NCBI GenBank assembly: GCA_035771175.1
Contig: CM069603.1
Location: 28,798,308 to 28,862,307 of the forward strand
Length of the DNA stretch: 64,000 bases
Direction: 5' to 3'
Origin: Paratinospora sagittata
Lineage: Eukaryota; Streptophyta; Magnoliopsida; Ranunculales; Menispermaceae
In this document: positions 12,564 to 25,003 of the stretch, piece after piece
How the letters are laid out: each line of letters starts with the position of its first letter
Numbering within the stretch: position 1 is the stretch's first letter
Made by a program: the position numbers and the translations under genes
Notes under the pieces: model-generated
Database searches by the model: none
Told to the model about the DNA's origin: nothing
The model's input: the letters and a program-made list of their open reading frames with translations, nothing else

Positions 12564-12829
12564 TGTTGGTCCACCCAAAAGGGGGGTGAATTGGGTGCAA
12601 TGGTCAATTTTAAAAAGGTATTCCAATAACTTAAGTGACTTACATGAGTTAATTGGAACATAATGCAAATTAGAACACAGACTAAAATGCAAACGTTTGA
12701 CGCACAGATTTATAGTTGTTTGGCCAAGCCTACGTCCACTACGTAATCTCCCAATTAGGATTTACTCAATCCACTAACTAATTTTCTTACAAGTAAGAAC
12801 CAAACCATTACAACTGCCCTTTTACAGGT

Positions 12830-13220
12830 TAAAGGTTAACATATCCTTTCATGGGCTAAGGATGAACCGTTTTCCTTTTTCCTGGATTAGTAAAAACCCA
12901 TGTTCCTTTTATTGGCTAAGGAAGAACCAAATTTTCTTTTTCCGGGATGAGGAGAAACCCATGTTCCTTTTACTTGCTAAGGAAGAACCATGATCCTTTT
13001 GTGGGATAAGGAACAACCGTTTCTCTTTTATAAGTTAAGAGATAACCTATCCTCTTACAGGTTCAGGACGCACCTATCCTTTTACGGGATGAGGACGAAC
13101 CGGTTTCTCTTTTAAAGGCTGAGAGATAACCTATCCTTTTTATGGTTAAGGACACACCTACCCTTTTACTGGATGAGGGTGAACCGCTTTCTCTTTTAAT
13201 GGCTAAGAGATAACTTACCT
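12830..13220 (-). repeat. U5 minisatellite in LTR S
   Basis: About ten degenerate copies of a unit near 40-50 bp, e.g. catgttccttttactt-gctaaggaagaacc, with the unit alternating between a ccttttNNgg part and a taaggaNNaacc part. It is downstream of the TATA box on the element strand, in the part expected to be transcribed. Similar but different short repeats occur in the same position in A (22984-23090), V (55590-55745) and G (45410-45480). Confidence 0.72.
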
Positions 13221-13950
13221 GATTTCAATCCTGAAATCATCAAGTGAACTACCTTCACTTGTCCTGGTTGTTTCAATCTAGAAACACACTAGCATTACAA
13301 CACTAAGATGTTGGGTGGTTCTAATCCAGTAGAACACTTTACATTAAGCACAGTACATAGCATTACAAAGATATGAAATGTGAAGTAGGTAATGCTAAGT
13401 TGAAATACACCTTCAGTCGTTTACCTTTCAATGTTCGGTATTGCTCAAGTGCAGTTCCGAAAAGCATGAATGATATGATATGAAAATCAGAGCTTCTTCG
13501 AAAATAATATAATACCAATAAAACATCAACGTTTAAAACTAAGGACTGGTGTAAATCAAAGACACAGAAAGTTTTTAAAATAGATATAAAGTATAAGTAT
13601 GAAAATGTCTGGTTCAATGATCAATAGTTTAACGCTACTATTGATATAGTTCAATACAGAACTTAAAATATGAAATCAAGTGCAACTGTATACTTGAACT
13701 ATTTCTCAAATTCTATCATCAGCAAGAATGATACCAAATGTGAATCAGTGCTGAGAATTTGAGTTGATACCAATATAAAAATAGATTTTTAAAGATAGAA
13801 ATATATTTGAAACTCAATATGAAAATCATATAGGTATCAGTGAAAATACTTTGAAAGATTAGAAAATGAAATTCATTTTAACTCAGACTAACTTTCAAAA
13901 GTATTGGCACAACACAAAGTGATTGGCAAGTTGTTTGGTCCTAAGTGTTG

Positions 13951-13960
13951 GTATTTATAG
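13951..13960 (-). promoter_or_regulatory. TATA box of LTR S
   Basis: CTATAAATAC on the minus strand. The same element, CTATAAATACC, lies in the homologous place in the right-edge LTR (63083-63093), and CTATAAATA-like boxes occur in V's LTRs. This marks the U3/R boundary; transcription would start about 30 bases further left. Confidence 0.68.
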
Positions 13961-14289
13961 ACTTAGTGGGACATAGCCGTTAGACATTTGAAGCTCAAAT
14001 AATGTGAACGTTTTCACACAACGCCTAGAATGTTATATGAAAATAGCAACTGAGATTTTCACTAACATTCTGGTTCTTTTTAGTATTAATGAAAGAGGAA
14101 AGCTTTAGAAGAACTTCTTTCATGTATCAGAAAGGGTCTCTGATAAGTCTGAAAAAGACTTTGTGCAAGCGTCTATTCTGAAAAAGTAAACTGATGTAGT
14201 GTACTCATTCAAACAGTGACGGTAGTTGAATTAGCATCCTGATTCCATAATCAGTGTCCTAACGCATAATATCAACTTTGTCATTTTGT

Positions 14290-14955
14290 TCCTTGAGGGC
14301 GCTTACTACGTATAAGCGTCCGGCAGAACACTTAAGTGAGGTCGCTACTAACTTGTAAGCGTCCTGACTTACTTATGACTTTTAACGATTTAAACCTTGA
14401 AGGCGTTAATGCACAGTTAGCATCCTGCTATGTTTTAAAACTATTAAGTGCATGAGGGTGCTACTATTTGAGTTAGCGTCCTGCTTTTAAAACGTAAAAC
14501 AAAACATGAGGGCGCTACATTGCGTGAGCGTCCTACTAGATAAAAACATAACATGAGGGCCTTACTACTATGTAAGCGTCCTACAAGTTAAAACATTTAA
14601 AAACATGCTAAAGGACAATCAGTATCCTGAAAGTTATTCAGTTGATTTCCAAAGGTGAGAGCACTCCTATCCAGAAAGCGTCCTGATAGTTTAATCAACT
14701 TATAACCATCAGTGTCGTCAAAGAAACATTCTTTGAAGAACTTTTAAAAGATCTTTCAGTGAGCTGATGCTGAGTCAGTTTCCTGACAACTTCAGAGGTT
14801 GACTAATATATAAGACCGCTATTATACAAGTAAGCGTCCTGATTAATCAGTTCATTTCAACCTTGAGCGTCATCAGCGTCATAATGACTTATCAACGTCC
14901 TGACTTAACAAGTTCATGAAAGCGCTGCTATTTCATTAGCGTCTTGAAAGACTCT
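14290..14955 (-). repeat. Dyad motif array in LTR S
   Basis: Reverse-orientation copies of the GGACGCT / AGCGCCCTC pairs, seen on the plus strand as gagggcgctac ... gagcgtcct and relatives, about eight to ten pairs. They lie upstream of the TATA box on the element strand. Confidence 0.78.
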
Positions 14956-15544
14956 TTGAAAACAGTTTGGACTAGCGATAAAATATTCAATAAATGCGAA
15001 TAAAAACTCGGTATATTTCAAATTAAATATATAGTATTAAATTTCTTGAAATATAGTTATAACATCAAAACATGCAGATTTAGAAAACATATGAAAATGA
15101 TATATGCATGGTTTTGTAAAACATTTTGAGCAATAACGATTAGAGAAAGATATACCTTAAATACTTTGTCTATTTCTCTTTTCTCATAACAGTTAAATCC
15201 AACTCTTCGTTATGAGATCTCCAATAAGAGTACTTTGGAGTTGAATGACTTGAACGGTGATCAAGAGATGTAGTTTTGAAGCATTATCGAACGTCCGAGA
15301 GAAGTGATCTTGAAATCATGATGTGATCGTTGAAATCCGTTAGTTAAAACGAGCTTCATCGTTGGATGTATGCTTTGAGTTCCTTGATCGAGTCGTTCCT
15401 TGGCTTTTTACTTTTCCTTTGGTACAGAGATAAGTTCTTTAAAACGTTCGTTAGCACCGAAAAATACTTTGTTTGTGATCATCAAAATATACTTCATTAA
15501 ATATACTTTAAGGATGTGCTAAGGATGAACCATATAGGTTAACA

Positions 15545-16470
15545 ACCTTGAGCTACCTTCATATTATGCTTGATCTGCTTAATTTTCTTTGTGTGTTTTT
15601 GCACAAACTCAGGTCCCATCACTGTAATATCCCCTACCTCCATCCAACAACCGGAGATATACAAGGTCAGCCATACAACCCCAAAAAGGTAGCCATGCCA
15701 ATACTGGACTGATAACTATTGTTGTAACTCACACAGATGTATGTACTCCTCCAAGTTACCACTAGACTCAATGACACAAGCTCGAAGCATATCCTCCAAA
15801 ATCAATATCAACCTCTCGGACTGGCCATCCGTCTGAGGGTGAAAAGCGGTACTGAGATCTAGTCTGGTGCCAAGCTGCCTCTACAACCCCTACTAGAATA
15901 TAGATGTAAATCTCGGATCCCTATCTGACACAATCAAAACCGGCACCCCATCTAACCTGACTATCTCCCGCATATAGAGCTTGCCCAGCTTGTCAATAGA
16001 ATCCCTAGTGTTCACCGATAGAAAGTGAGCAGAATTAGTCAAGCGATCAATAATAACCCAAACAACATTATGTCTCCTCGGGGTATTGGGTAATCCAACA
16101 ACAAAATCCATAGTGACATGTTCCCACTTTCACTCGGGGATAACAAGTGGTTGCATCTGCCTTCCAGGCCTCTGATGCTCGGCTTTGACTCTCTGACATA
16201 TCTCACACCTCTGAATGAACTGAGCTATCTCTCTCTTCATGTCGGGCTACCAATACATCCTTTTCATATCATGATACATTTTGGTTCTGCCCGGATGAAT
16301 AGCATAATGAGATCTGCGAGCCTCTTGGAGCACACCCTGCCTCAGTCGTGGATCTGCGGGAAACAATAAACGTCCCTTAAACCTCAAGGCACCATCAGAT
16401 GACACGTGCCAATCAACAAAATTGCTGCTCTCAGCCCAAGACTTGTACATCACATAATCAACATCAAGTC
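15545..16470 (-). pseudogene. Integrase zinc-binding domain and catalytic core, element B
   Basis: On the minus strand, the zinc-binding domain is at 16453-16247 (LRQGVLQEARRSHYAIHPG, then TKMYHDMKRMYW). The DDE core follows: first catalytic Asp in MDFVVGLPNT near 16111, second in VSDRDPRFTS near 15905, and the Glu in [10 protein letters not shown] near 15815. The segment 15600-15545 continues as EFVQKHTKKIKQIKHNM before the S insertion. Stops occur between these pieces. Integrase would insert the cDNA into nuclear DNA. Confidence 0.87.
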
Positions 16471-17945
16471 TCTGCTAGTCAATCACGTCTTAGACTTCTG
16501 TAGGCTGAGCTCTCCTCTGAGAACGTATCACAATCTAATTTGAAGGGGTAGCACATATACTCATCACTGTAGTCGCCTCTAGTGGTCTCCACTCATGAGA
16601 CATCAGGCACGCTACCATAACCTTTTCTACCCGCTTTCTGCTCAATGCATCAGCCACTACATTGGCTTTACCAGGGTGGTATTCCAATGTGAAATCATAG
16701 TCCTTCAGGAATTCCAACCACTTTCTCTGTCTCATGTTCAATTCCTTATGAGAGAACAAGTACTTGAGGCTCTTGTGGTCAAAATACAAGGTGAATCTCT
16801 TACCATAAAGATAATGCCTCCAAATCTTCAGAGAAAAAACCACTGCGGCTAGATCTAAGTCATGAACAAGATAGTTCTTCTCATGCACCTTCAACTGTCT
16901 TGATGCATAAGCAATGACCCTATCCTTCTGCATCAACAGGCATCCCAAACCGATACGATAGGCATCAATGTAGATAACCAACTCCTGATCAGCCTCTGGC
17001 AAAATCAACACTCGCGCAGATGTTAATTTTTTCTTCAGCTCTAAAAAAGAATTCTCACACTCATCATTTCATACAAAGGACACATCTTTCTAGGTGAGCC
17101 TATTCATAGGCCTATCTTGGAGAATCCTTGAATGAATCTCCTGTAGTAACCAACTAACCCAAGAAAGCTTTTGATCTCGGTCACTGTAGTAGGTTTAGGC
17201 CAACTGATAATGGCTTCAACCTTGGATGAATCCACTGAAATTCCTTCAAAACTTACCACATGACCTAAGAACTTCACCTCGGTGATCCAAACTCGCACTT
17301 GCTCAGCTTTGCATATAGCCTATGCTCTCTCAAAGTCTACAAGGTCACTCTGAGGTGTTCCTCATGCTCAGCCTAAGTCTTGGAATACACCAATATGTCA
17401 TCAATGTAAGCGATGACAAACTTATCCAGATACAGCCTAAAGACTCTCTGCATCAGGTCCATGAATATCGCCAGTGCATTTGTCACACAAAATGGCATCA
17501 CAAGGAACTCATAATGTCCATAGCGGGACCTGAATGTTGTCTTAGGCACATCCTCTTCCCTGATCCTCAGCTGATGATACCCGGAGCGCAAGTCAATCTT
17601 CGGGAAATACCTCGCTCCTCTCAACTAATCAAACAAATCATAAATCCTTGGAAAATGATACTTGTTCTTGATGGTCACCCTGTTCAACTGGCAATAGTCG
17701 ATGCACAACCGTAAGCTCCCATCTTTTTTTTTTCACAAAAGGAACTGAATATCCCCAGGGCGACACACTTGGAAAAATAAAGCGCTTAGCCAACAATTCC
17801 TCAAGCTGTTTCTGCAACTCTCTCAACTCAGCTAGCGCCATTCTATATGGTTCCATGGAGATAGGTCTCGTGCCAGGGACTTGCTCAATGATAAAATTGA
17901 TATCCCACTTCAGTGGCAGTTTAGGAAGATCCGTAGGGAACACAT
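16471..17945 (-). pseudogene. Reverse transcriptase and RNase H, element B
   Basis: The minus-strand RT starts near 17943 (LPPKLPLKWDINF-like, then PGTRPISMEPYRM). The fingers and palm follow: [13 protein letters not shown], the catalytic YIDD box ([12 protein letters not shown]) near 17390, then FLGHVVSFEGISV, FLGLVGYYRRFI. RNase H follows at 17011-16535 with [11 protein letters not shown] (usual DAS), [27 protein letters not shown] and ADALSRK. The order RT then RNase H then integrase is that of Ty3/gypsy. It is broken into at least four frames at about 17640, 17370 and 17100. Confidence 0.9.
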
Positions 17946-18400
17946 CTAGAAAGTCCCTATTCCATCAGTCACAAATCTGCCCCTCGTGACTGTCTGGTCT
18001 GAAGATCTATCCTGTAGTGTAAACACTGGGTATCCGGGGATCTGGAAAATGACTCTCTTCGTGAAATAGTCAACAACTACATGATAGGCCGCGAGCCAAT
18101 CCATCCCTAGAATTGCATCAAACTCTAAAAATTCAAGGGCTCTAAAGTCAACACGCATCTCAACATCACCAATCTGAACTACACACTGGCTATAGATCAT
18201 GTTCGGGTAGATCCCCTCCCCTACTACAGTACTCATCATTAACCATGTACTAGCCCTAATGGGAGTCAAATGCAAACTATCTACCATGCGTCCATATATG
18301 AATGATAATGTAGACCCAACATCAAATAATACATGCATAGAAGCACCACAAATAATAAGAGCACCTTACACCAAGGTCCTGGATGTTGTTGGGTCTAGTT
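17946..18400 (-). pseudogene. Aspartic protease, element B
   Basis: The ORF at 18338-17946 (minus) holds the retropepsin region. The active site reads LFDVGSTLSFI where the family has LFDTGATHSFI, so the catalytic Asp is kept and the following Thr is Val. The second half has LEFLEFDAILGMDWLAAYH, the flap and C-terminal motif typical of chromovirus proteases. The Val would be expected to weaken or abolish activity; that is inference. Confidence 0.85.
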
Positions 18401-19672
18401 CAGTAGTTGTCTTTGCTACCTCTCTGGCACTAGACTATTGCACAAATCCTGGAGCCCTCGGAAGACTCGGACATTCTGATTTCTTATGTCCAACCTGTCC
18501 ACTCTAATAACATATGAACGGAGCCATAAGCGCAGATGATCCAGTCTGAGTTATCGTCACATAGCCTCCTCAACCTCTGCCTCGGCCAGCTGTCTGTGGA
18601 AATGGGGGTCTCAGCGCACTCGGTTCTTTAATGGGAATCGGGGCAGGAGAGGAAATCACTGGTGAGGTCATCACACCAGTCTAAATCTGAAATGCCTCAC
18701 TCTGAGCACCCTCAGACTATGCTCTTCCATAAAACTTCCTTTTTTTCCCCCATTTGCCCTTTTTCCATGGAGTCTGGAACTGTCCCCCAGACTCTGCCTG
18801 TCAAATCCGTACACCTTGAGCTGCCAGTGTAGACATACCATCAACCCGCTCAGCCAGGTCATATTGTTTGGCCCTCTGGACCACTGTGGAAAAATCAGTC
18901 ATCTTCGTCACAGACAAGGCCTACAGAATCGCTGGCCTTAGGTTCAAAGAAAATCTCATAATCTTGTCACTCGGTGTCTGAATCAACCCAGGAGCATAAA
19001 CTGGGACTTGCCTGAACATGAGCTTGTACTCTTTGACTGACATGGTGCCCTGTACGAGATTCAGAAACTCGAGTAGTTTTGCCAGCCTCTCAGTCTCTAG
19101 TACGTAGGTCTGTAAGAACAACCGCTTGAAGGTGTCCCAACTCTTCACTGTCCCCTGTGTATCCAACACTGAAAGTCACCAATCTTTTGCATCACTCTCA
19201 AGTGTGTGAGCAACACATAGGGCCTGAGACTCCTCATCAAGCTCTAAGGAGCGGCTGATTTTCTCGACATTTTTCAACCAATCTTCGGCATTCCTCAAGT
19301 CGACCCCACCAGTGAATTCCTTAGGCTTAAGTTTCATGAACTTCTCTAGCAGTCTAATCCGCCGATCAGTGGGGTTCTCCACAATAGTAGGAGTAGGTGT
19401 AGGCATAAGCTGAGGTACATCCATCTGAGGTTCAGTTGCCACTGCAGCCCCATTAGTCCCGATAGCCTTGGATCCACTCGTACCCGCCTCCTGAGGCACT
19501 GTCTGAGGTGACTGTCGAGCAACAGCCTCGACCTGTTGCATTAATGCCTGTATTTGTGCAGTCTGAGTTCCATCAAGTGACTATGTGCCTAAATGATCTC
19601 CTTCATCCTCCTCATCTGATCATCCTCAGATGGCTCTGTGCGTGGCTGGCTCAATCTACCGCTCCTCCTCAT
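18401..19672 (-). pseudogene. Gag, element B
   Basis: The likely start codon is at 19670-19672 on the minus strand, followed by RRSGRLSQPRTEPSEDD, then a broken segment. The core appears at 19541-19176 (RRIRLLEKFMKLKPKEFTGG, then RNAEDWLKNVEKISRSLELD) and continues at 19169-18921 (KRLFLQTYVLETERLAKLLE, SVKEYKLMF). A degraded zinc knuckle lies near 18510-18470: the first and last Cys and the His survive, one Cys is now Ser and there is an in-frame stop. Gag would form particles and bind RNA. Confidence 0.86.
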
Positions 19673-19883
19673 GACACTGAGAATACGAGCAACTATTGCA
19701 CATTAGAGAATTTAAAACATTAACAAAGCCTCATAACAACCCATATCATATAATACACATAGAAAACATGATAATAAGGCTTTTAAGTTAATTCTTTTAA
19801 GCTTTTTAATCACCTAAAGCTCTCACCCAATTCCTAGGTCAAAATCATCTAAGTCCAATATCTAGACCAAGCCTAATAAACAT

Positions 19884-19897
19884 GGGCTTTGATACCA
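19884..19897 (-). promoter_or_regulatory. Primer-binding site of element B
   Basis: On the minus strand TGGTATCAAAGCCC, two bases inside the 5' LTR edge at 19900. This matches the 3' end of initiator tRNA-Met complement (TGGTATCAGAGC) with one change. It fixes the 5' end as the right LTR and so the element's direction. Confidence 0.85.
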
Positions 19898-19899
19898 AA

Positions 19900-22826
19900 T
19901 GTGGCGACCCCGCACCCCAGACCACCACCCCGTAGGGAATGGCGTGAGGAATGCCAGGACGAGACGCCTGGTGTAGGCATCTCCAACCACTCCTTAACCC
20001 CCGTGAGGTGGTTGAGACCGTACGAGCCTTATCCCAAATAACGACATAATATAAAAAGGTACTAAATAAATCTACCAACTATATTAATCATCCAAGACAA
20101 TAGATAATCCATAAAATTTAACGATAAATAAAACCATCATCCCTGTAGTCCATCAAGATCGACATACACATAAAGTCCAAAACCGTGGGTACAAAAAAAA
20201 CCGTCATATGCCCACATGGTCTATCTAACAAGTCCAAACTCACCCATACTACAATGTGGTAAGTGTTATAATTACATAGTCCAAAATATAATATTTCATA
20301 ATTTAACACACAGTTCAATCAAAATGCCTCTCAACTCACAACGAGGCCTTGGATTCTCTCACTGGCAAGGCCCTCAAGATATGACTACTCCTTTTCCCTT
20401 ATTCGGGACAGAAGGACCTGAAAAAAGAAAATGAGGATGAGTCAATGGTTCCCAGTGAATAGAATTCAAATATGCTATCAATTCTCATCAATAAATATCA
20501 TGTATGCACGTCAATGTGTAGCATGATTAAAAACTCATAACATATAGATATCAAATAGTTATAATAAGTTCGATGCAAGTAAAAGCTTATCAATTGGATC
20601 CACATTCCACATGCATTTGGGTTACAAGTGCACGTCTATTTCACCGTACCGTTCTCATCCCCAATCATGTTTATTTAGGGTTACCAGTGCATGTCTATTT
20701 CACCGTATCGTTCTCATCCCCAAATATTTCCTTCCTAAAACCCTCCTATGACAAGGTTAAGCCTTCTTATTAGCCAGATAGATGGGCCCAACAAAAGTAA
20801 TAAGGTTTTCTCAAATTAATGCATCATTCAAAACATTAGAATAGATTCATGCTTTCAACATACAATATATACAAGTGATATGATGGTATAAAAGATATAA
20901 TCATAAATGAAGTCTATTCACAACCAAGCCTCGCGAGAGTATCTAACCACACACGGACACCAAACCAAATCAACCCAATCATGGTTCTGAAGCATTCATC
21001 AATGTCCAACCATACATCAATTCCTATGCTCAATCACATAGACATTACACATCAACCCTAAATCAGCCCACATATAGACAATAGGTATAAATCCCATCTA
21101 ATCCCATCATTCAACTCAATTCACATGACTTAGGCCTCTAATGCATAATTTTCATTCATATACCATTCAATTAATCAAAAATATTGATTTTGAATTCCTT
21201 AGGCATAAACATGCCCAAATTGGGGAATTTGATCACAAGTAGGCCTAACCCATGACATAGTCACAACCACCTAATCAGTAGCATAATCAACCCTAATCAT
21301 GCTTAATTAGACATAAATTGCATCAATTCAATGATTCTAGGCCAAAAGCATCAAAAGCCTTAAAATATGAAAATTTTCAAACTTAGGCCATATTGCCGAT
21401 TTACACTAGGTCACCATGTTCATCCATGTATATCACTGATTTTGCATCATGGGTTCATCAACAATGCCCACTAGGTCAACATAGTTGGCATGCAAGCTAT
21501 TTGGAAAGGTCAAAGTTCATATTCTAGATTTAGGTCTAATCCAAACAACCCTACCAATTTTCCATTTATTGTTCTGTTCGGATGTATCAATCTCCGTACA
21601 TAAATGTTAAATCACAGAATCAACTGTTAAGATTGAAGTATGTTAAGAAACAAACCTTGTGTCCAAAACTCAGGTCAATCTAACGGTGGATCGAAGAGAT
21701 CAGGCTTTTTGATGAACGTATCTCTAATCAGATGATTTCTCCTTTCCTGCTGCAAATACTTGAACTCAGATGACTATATCACACAAAATACTTGACGTAT
21801 CAACATCTCAACCGTTCATAATGCAGAAATATCAGTTTGGAACTATGTTCTCATATATCATATCAATTCAATGGTAGATTTAGGAGATATTTTAGTTTGA
21901 TCTAAACTGCGCGAGAAAATCCAAACTTTCCGACCAACATTGTTTGGGAGGTTATATCTCTCAAATGAAAACTCCAATCAAGATCTCCACCGACCTGAAT
22001 GAATAACCATCAGATACGAACTGGCTGACAAAGTTTGAGCGCAATCCAACCGTAAATTGCCAAGATCCATCTTTTTGATGAAAACGTTGCTGAGACTTCT
22101 CCCCAAGCAACTTCCTCTCTCTATCTCTTCTTCTTTCCTTTCTCTTCTTCTTTTTTTCCCTCCACTCATCTCACTCTCTAGGACTTCCTTGGAGAAGGGA
22201 AGTGGGGCATGGGACACTTGTCCACTCTCATGCCCCAAGTTGACATGTGCTCTCATGCACCAACTTGACATGTGCTCTCAAGCAACAACTTGACATGTAT
22301 TGGAGAAGAGAAATGGGGCATGGGACAATTGTCCACTCTCATGCACCAACTTGACAGGTGTTGGTCTCATGTACCAATTTGACATGTGTTTGAGAAGAGA
22401 AATGGGGCATGAGACACTTGTCCATTCGTATCCACCAACTTGACATGTGTTAGTCTCATACTACCCATACCAATCACATGTACTTTAACCAATCGCATGG
22501 TTCCATGTATTTTAATGTCCAATCCATCTAATACACAAAATTTTCATTTTCATTTTCATTAATCCTTTTATTCAATCAATCATAACCCATATCAATTCAT
22601 GGTTTAATGGGCCCATGCATAAATAATAACACATGCATTATACTTTAATTTAATATGACCCATATACAATTTATAATGCACACATTTATGTACATTATCA
22701 ACCATCTAATATACAAACATTAAACAACCATCAAACAAACCCCAAACATATCAAGGCAAACACATAGAGTTTGGGCAAAATGCAATTGGGTAATGGGCTA
22801 GATGAAATGATTTTCGGGGCGTCACA
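19900..22826 (-). repeat. 5' LTR of element B
   Basis: About 2.93 kb, TGTGGCGACCCCGC to GGGGCGTCACA, paired with 9165-12035. It has an insertion relative to its partner near 20640-20700 (a second copy of the ttcaccgtaccgttctcatc region), and fewer tandem units near 22185-22450. The right end abuts tcatc, the target repeat in A's LTR. Confidence 0.92.
22185..22450 (-). repeat. Tandem repeats in the B 5' LTR
   Basis: Copies of the aatggggcatgggac and caccaacttgacatgtg units at irregular spacing, corresponding to the array at 11366-11690. Confidence 0.78.
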
Positions 22827-23331
22827 TCATCACACATATTTTGTTGAATCTTTGATCACAGAACGTTCAATCCAAAGCTTTGTAAGTATTACTTTGATTC
22901 TAAGTAAAGGGAATCATATCTCATCTTGTATTAAATTTGCAGTGACTGGTTAGTCACTGGGCAAGAGCAAGTGTTGCTCAAAGTTGTAACGGTCATCTCA
23001 CACGCAAAATTTGAGAAATGGTCTTCTCACACCCGTAAGTTGAGAAACGGTAGTTCTCACATCCGCAAGTTAAGAAAGTGTACCGGTTTGATCTTCACCC
23101 GTAAGAATGTCCATAGTAGAGTTTGAACAAATTCTAACTGAGGAGGTTAGGTAGTTGATGTAGGCGCGACCGAACCACTATAAATCTTGCTTGCATTGTC
23201 TCATTTACATTTGTTGTATTTGATTGCTATACTTGGTTTAATTTGCTTTCATTGTTCTGCACATTTGTAAGAAATGTTAAAATCTGCTAAGTGTCCAATT
23301 CACCCCCTTCTTGGTCATATCTGGGTCAACA
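22827..23331 (+). repeat. 5' LTR of element A, right segment
   Basis: Continues A's LTR after B. It is homologous to 29822-30368, from the cacatattttgttgaatctt region to the end gtcaaca. It includes short direct repeats of tctcacacccgtaagttgag at about 22984-23090 in the R/U5 part, and cacccccttcttggtcata near the end. Confidence 0.9.
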
Positions 23332-23332
23332 A

Positions 23333-23346
23333 TTCGTATCAGAGCA
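23333..23346 (+). promoter_or_regulatory. Primer-binding site of element A
   Basis: ttcGTATCAGAGCA, one base inside the LTR end at 23331, matching the initiator tRNA-Met complement TTGGTATCAGAGCA with two changes. Confidence 0.82.
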
Positions 23347-23384
23347 GGTTAACTGTCAAAGCATCTAACCATCTTTGATTGAGT

Positions 23385-25003
23385 ATGGTAGGACAAAACG
23401 AAAGAAGTACTTATCTCTCAAGTGAAGGAAACTCCACCAACCGACCACCATTGTTCAAGGGAGAAAACTATTCACACTAGAAAACTAAAATTAGGTACTA
23501 CCTGAAAGCCCAAGACCAAGAGATGTGGGATGTTGTGACATACGACTATCCAGCACTTACTAAAATAGTTGACAGTGCTATTGTCTCGAAGGAAATAGAT
23601 GAATGGAGTACCAAGGAAAAGAAAAGAGAACTATTGAATAACGAAGCTGTAAACATTTTGTTTTGCAGTTTATCAGTCGAAGAGTTCAATAGAGTTAGTG
23701 CGTGTGAAACCGCTAAGGAAATCTGGAACAAGTTAGAGGTCACCCATGAAGGAACTTTGCAAGTTAAAAAGGCAAAGCTCTAACTGTTAGATTAAAAATA
23801 TGAGACCTATAGGATGAAGAAAACTAACTCGATAGCTGAGGCTGTTGCTCGGTTTATAACAAACATCAATAAGATGAAAAACCTAGTAAAAATCTATGAC
23901 TAAGAAGAAACTGTTAGAAAATTTCTAAGAGGCCTACCCAGAGCATGGGAACCCAAGGCCACGACCATTGAAGAAGCGAAGAATCTGGCTGAATACATTT
24001 TTTATGAACTATGCAGTTCATTAATGGTTCATGAAATGAAGTTAAAAGATAAGATGAGCCCGGTCAAGGTTGAGGAAAAAGAAAAGAAATCTATTGCCCT
24101 CAATGCTGAAACTGATTCTGAAAATAATTCGGACTCAGAAGATGACATGGCTATGTTGTCTAGAAATTTTAACAAGTTGCTTTGGAGAAATAGTAAGAAT
24201 AGCTTTTACTCAAGGTTTCACAAAAGAAAGAAACCTGAGTCTAAACCTGTAGAGTTAATATGTTACGGTTGTAACAAACCAAGTCATGTAAAGAGCGAAT
24301 GTCCCACTAAATATAAGAAGAACTCAAGCTCATATAGAAAGGACAAGAAAGTTCTCAAAGCTACATGAGATGATTTAAGCTCAAGTGAAGATGAAACGTA
24401 TTCAGATCACACTGTTGCACTGTGCTTAGTGGCAAACACCGAGGTAAAATCTGAACCCATTGACAAGCTTCATGAGCTCTATGCTCATATTCAAGAGCTT
24501 CAGACAAAACTTGTAAAGAGACAAAGAAAAATGGAAAGCTCAAGCATAGTCTTGAAGAAACTCTTGAGGAAATAGAATTCCAACAAGAAGAGCTAGACAA
24601 AATGTCTCTAGACAATGGAAAACTTAAGAAAGTTGTTGGGAAACTAAAAATTGAAAATGAAACTCTTAGAAAAGAAAAGGAAGACCTGAACTGCACCATG
24701 ACTAAATTCACAAATGGTCAAAAGTTTTTTGACATGATGCTAGGATCACAAAGATGTGCATTCGACAAAGCTGGCTTAGGTTATAGTCATAGGTCGAAAC
24801 AAAAGGAATACAATACCTTATTGACTAAACGACCAACATGCCAAAAATGTCATAAGAAAGGTCATGCCATACTTAGATGTAATGCCTTAAGTAGAAAGAA
24901 AAAGAAATATGCGTGGATTGAAAAATCTGTTCTTACTGATGCTAACATGCATGGACCCAAACTTGCATGGGTACCAAAATCAAAAGTATTTTATGTTGTG
25001 TAG
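23385..25003 (+). pseudogene. Gag, element A (sirevirus)
   Basis: The ATG at 23385 starts gag (MVGQNERSTYLSS), with a TGG-to-TAG stop in the first 35 codons. The frame then continues with the copia gag core (EMWDVVTYDYPA, then INILFCSLSVEEFN). It resumes after another stop with AWEPKATTIEEAKNL. The first zinc knuckle (C-G-C-N-K-P-S-H-V-K-S-E-C) is at about 24261-24302. A coiled-coil segment follows (KLKIENETLRKEKEDL), and a second knuckle (C-x2-C-x4-H-x4-C) is at 24839-24880. A frameshift lies between about 24370 and 24600. The two-knuckle, coiled layout is a sirevirus trait. The end runs straight into the protease near 25003. Confidence 0.9.

Larger units (their letters stand above)
12564..15544 (-). 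mobile_element. Solo LTR S, sirevirus related to element A's LTRs
   Basis: A 2.98-kb stretch interrupting the B integrase gene. On the minus strand it starts TGTTAACCTATATGG and ends CCACCAACA-like (ttggtggaccaaca region), with flanks gtctt (12559-12563) and acctt (15545-15549), which match in 3 of 5 bases. Removing it brings the two integrase segments back next to each other in a compatible frame. It contains a TATA box, the dyad motif array and a U5 minisatellite, but no coding region or primer-binding site, so it is a solo LTR. It is longer than A's LTRs but similar to the LTR at 61534. Confidence 0.82.
9165..22826 (-). mobile_element. Element B: Ty3/gypsy chromovirus, Tekay/Del type, containing solo LTR S
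   Basis: LTRs lie at 9165-12035 and 19900-22826, and flanks tcatt/tcatc match 4 of 5 bases within the A 5' LTR. It reads on the minus strand: 5' LTR on the right, an initiator-Met primer-binding site, gag, protease, RT, RNase H, integrase and a C-terminal chromodomain-like region. The integrase-last order defines Ty3/gypsy, and the chromodomain-like tail points to a chromovirus. Chromodomains are thought to steer insertion to heterochromatin. Without S it is about 10.7 kb. Every ORF has stops. Confidence 0.92.

Noticed and set aside
17322..17714. 130-codon plus-strand ORF
   Set aside because: Shadow of the chromovirus RT on the minus strand.
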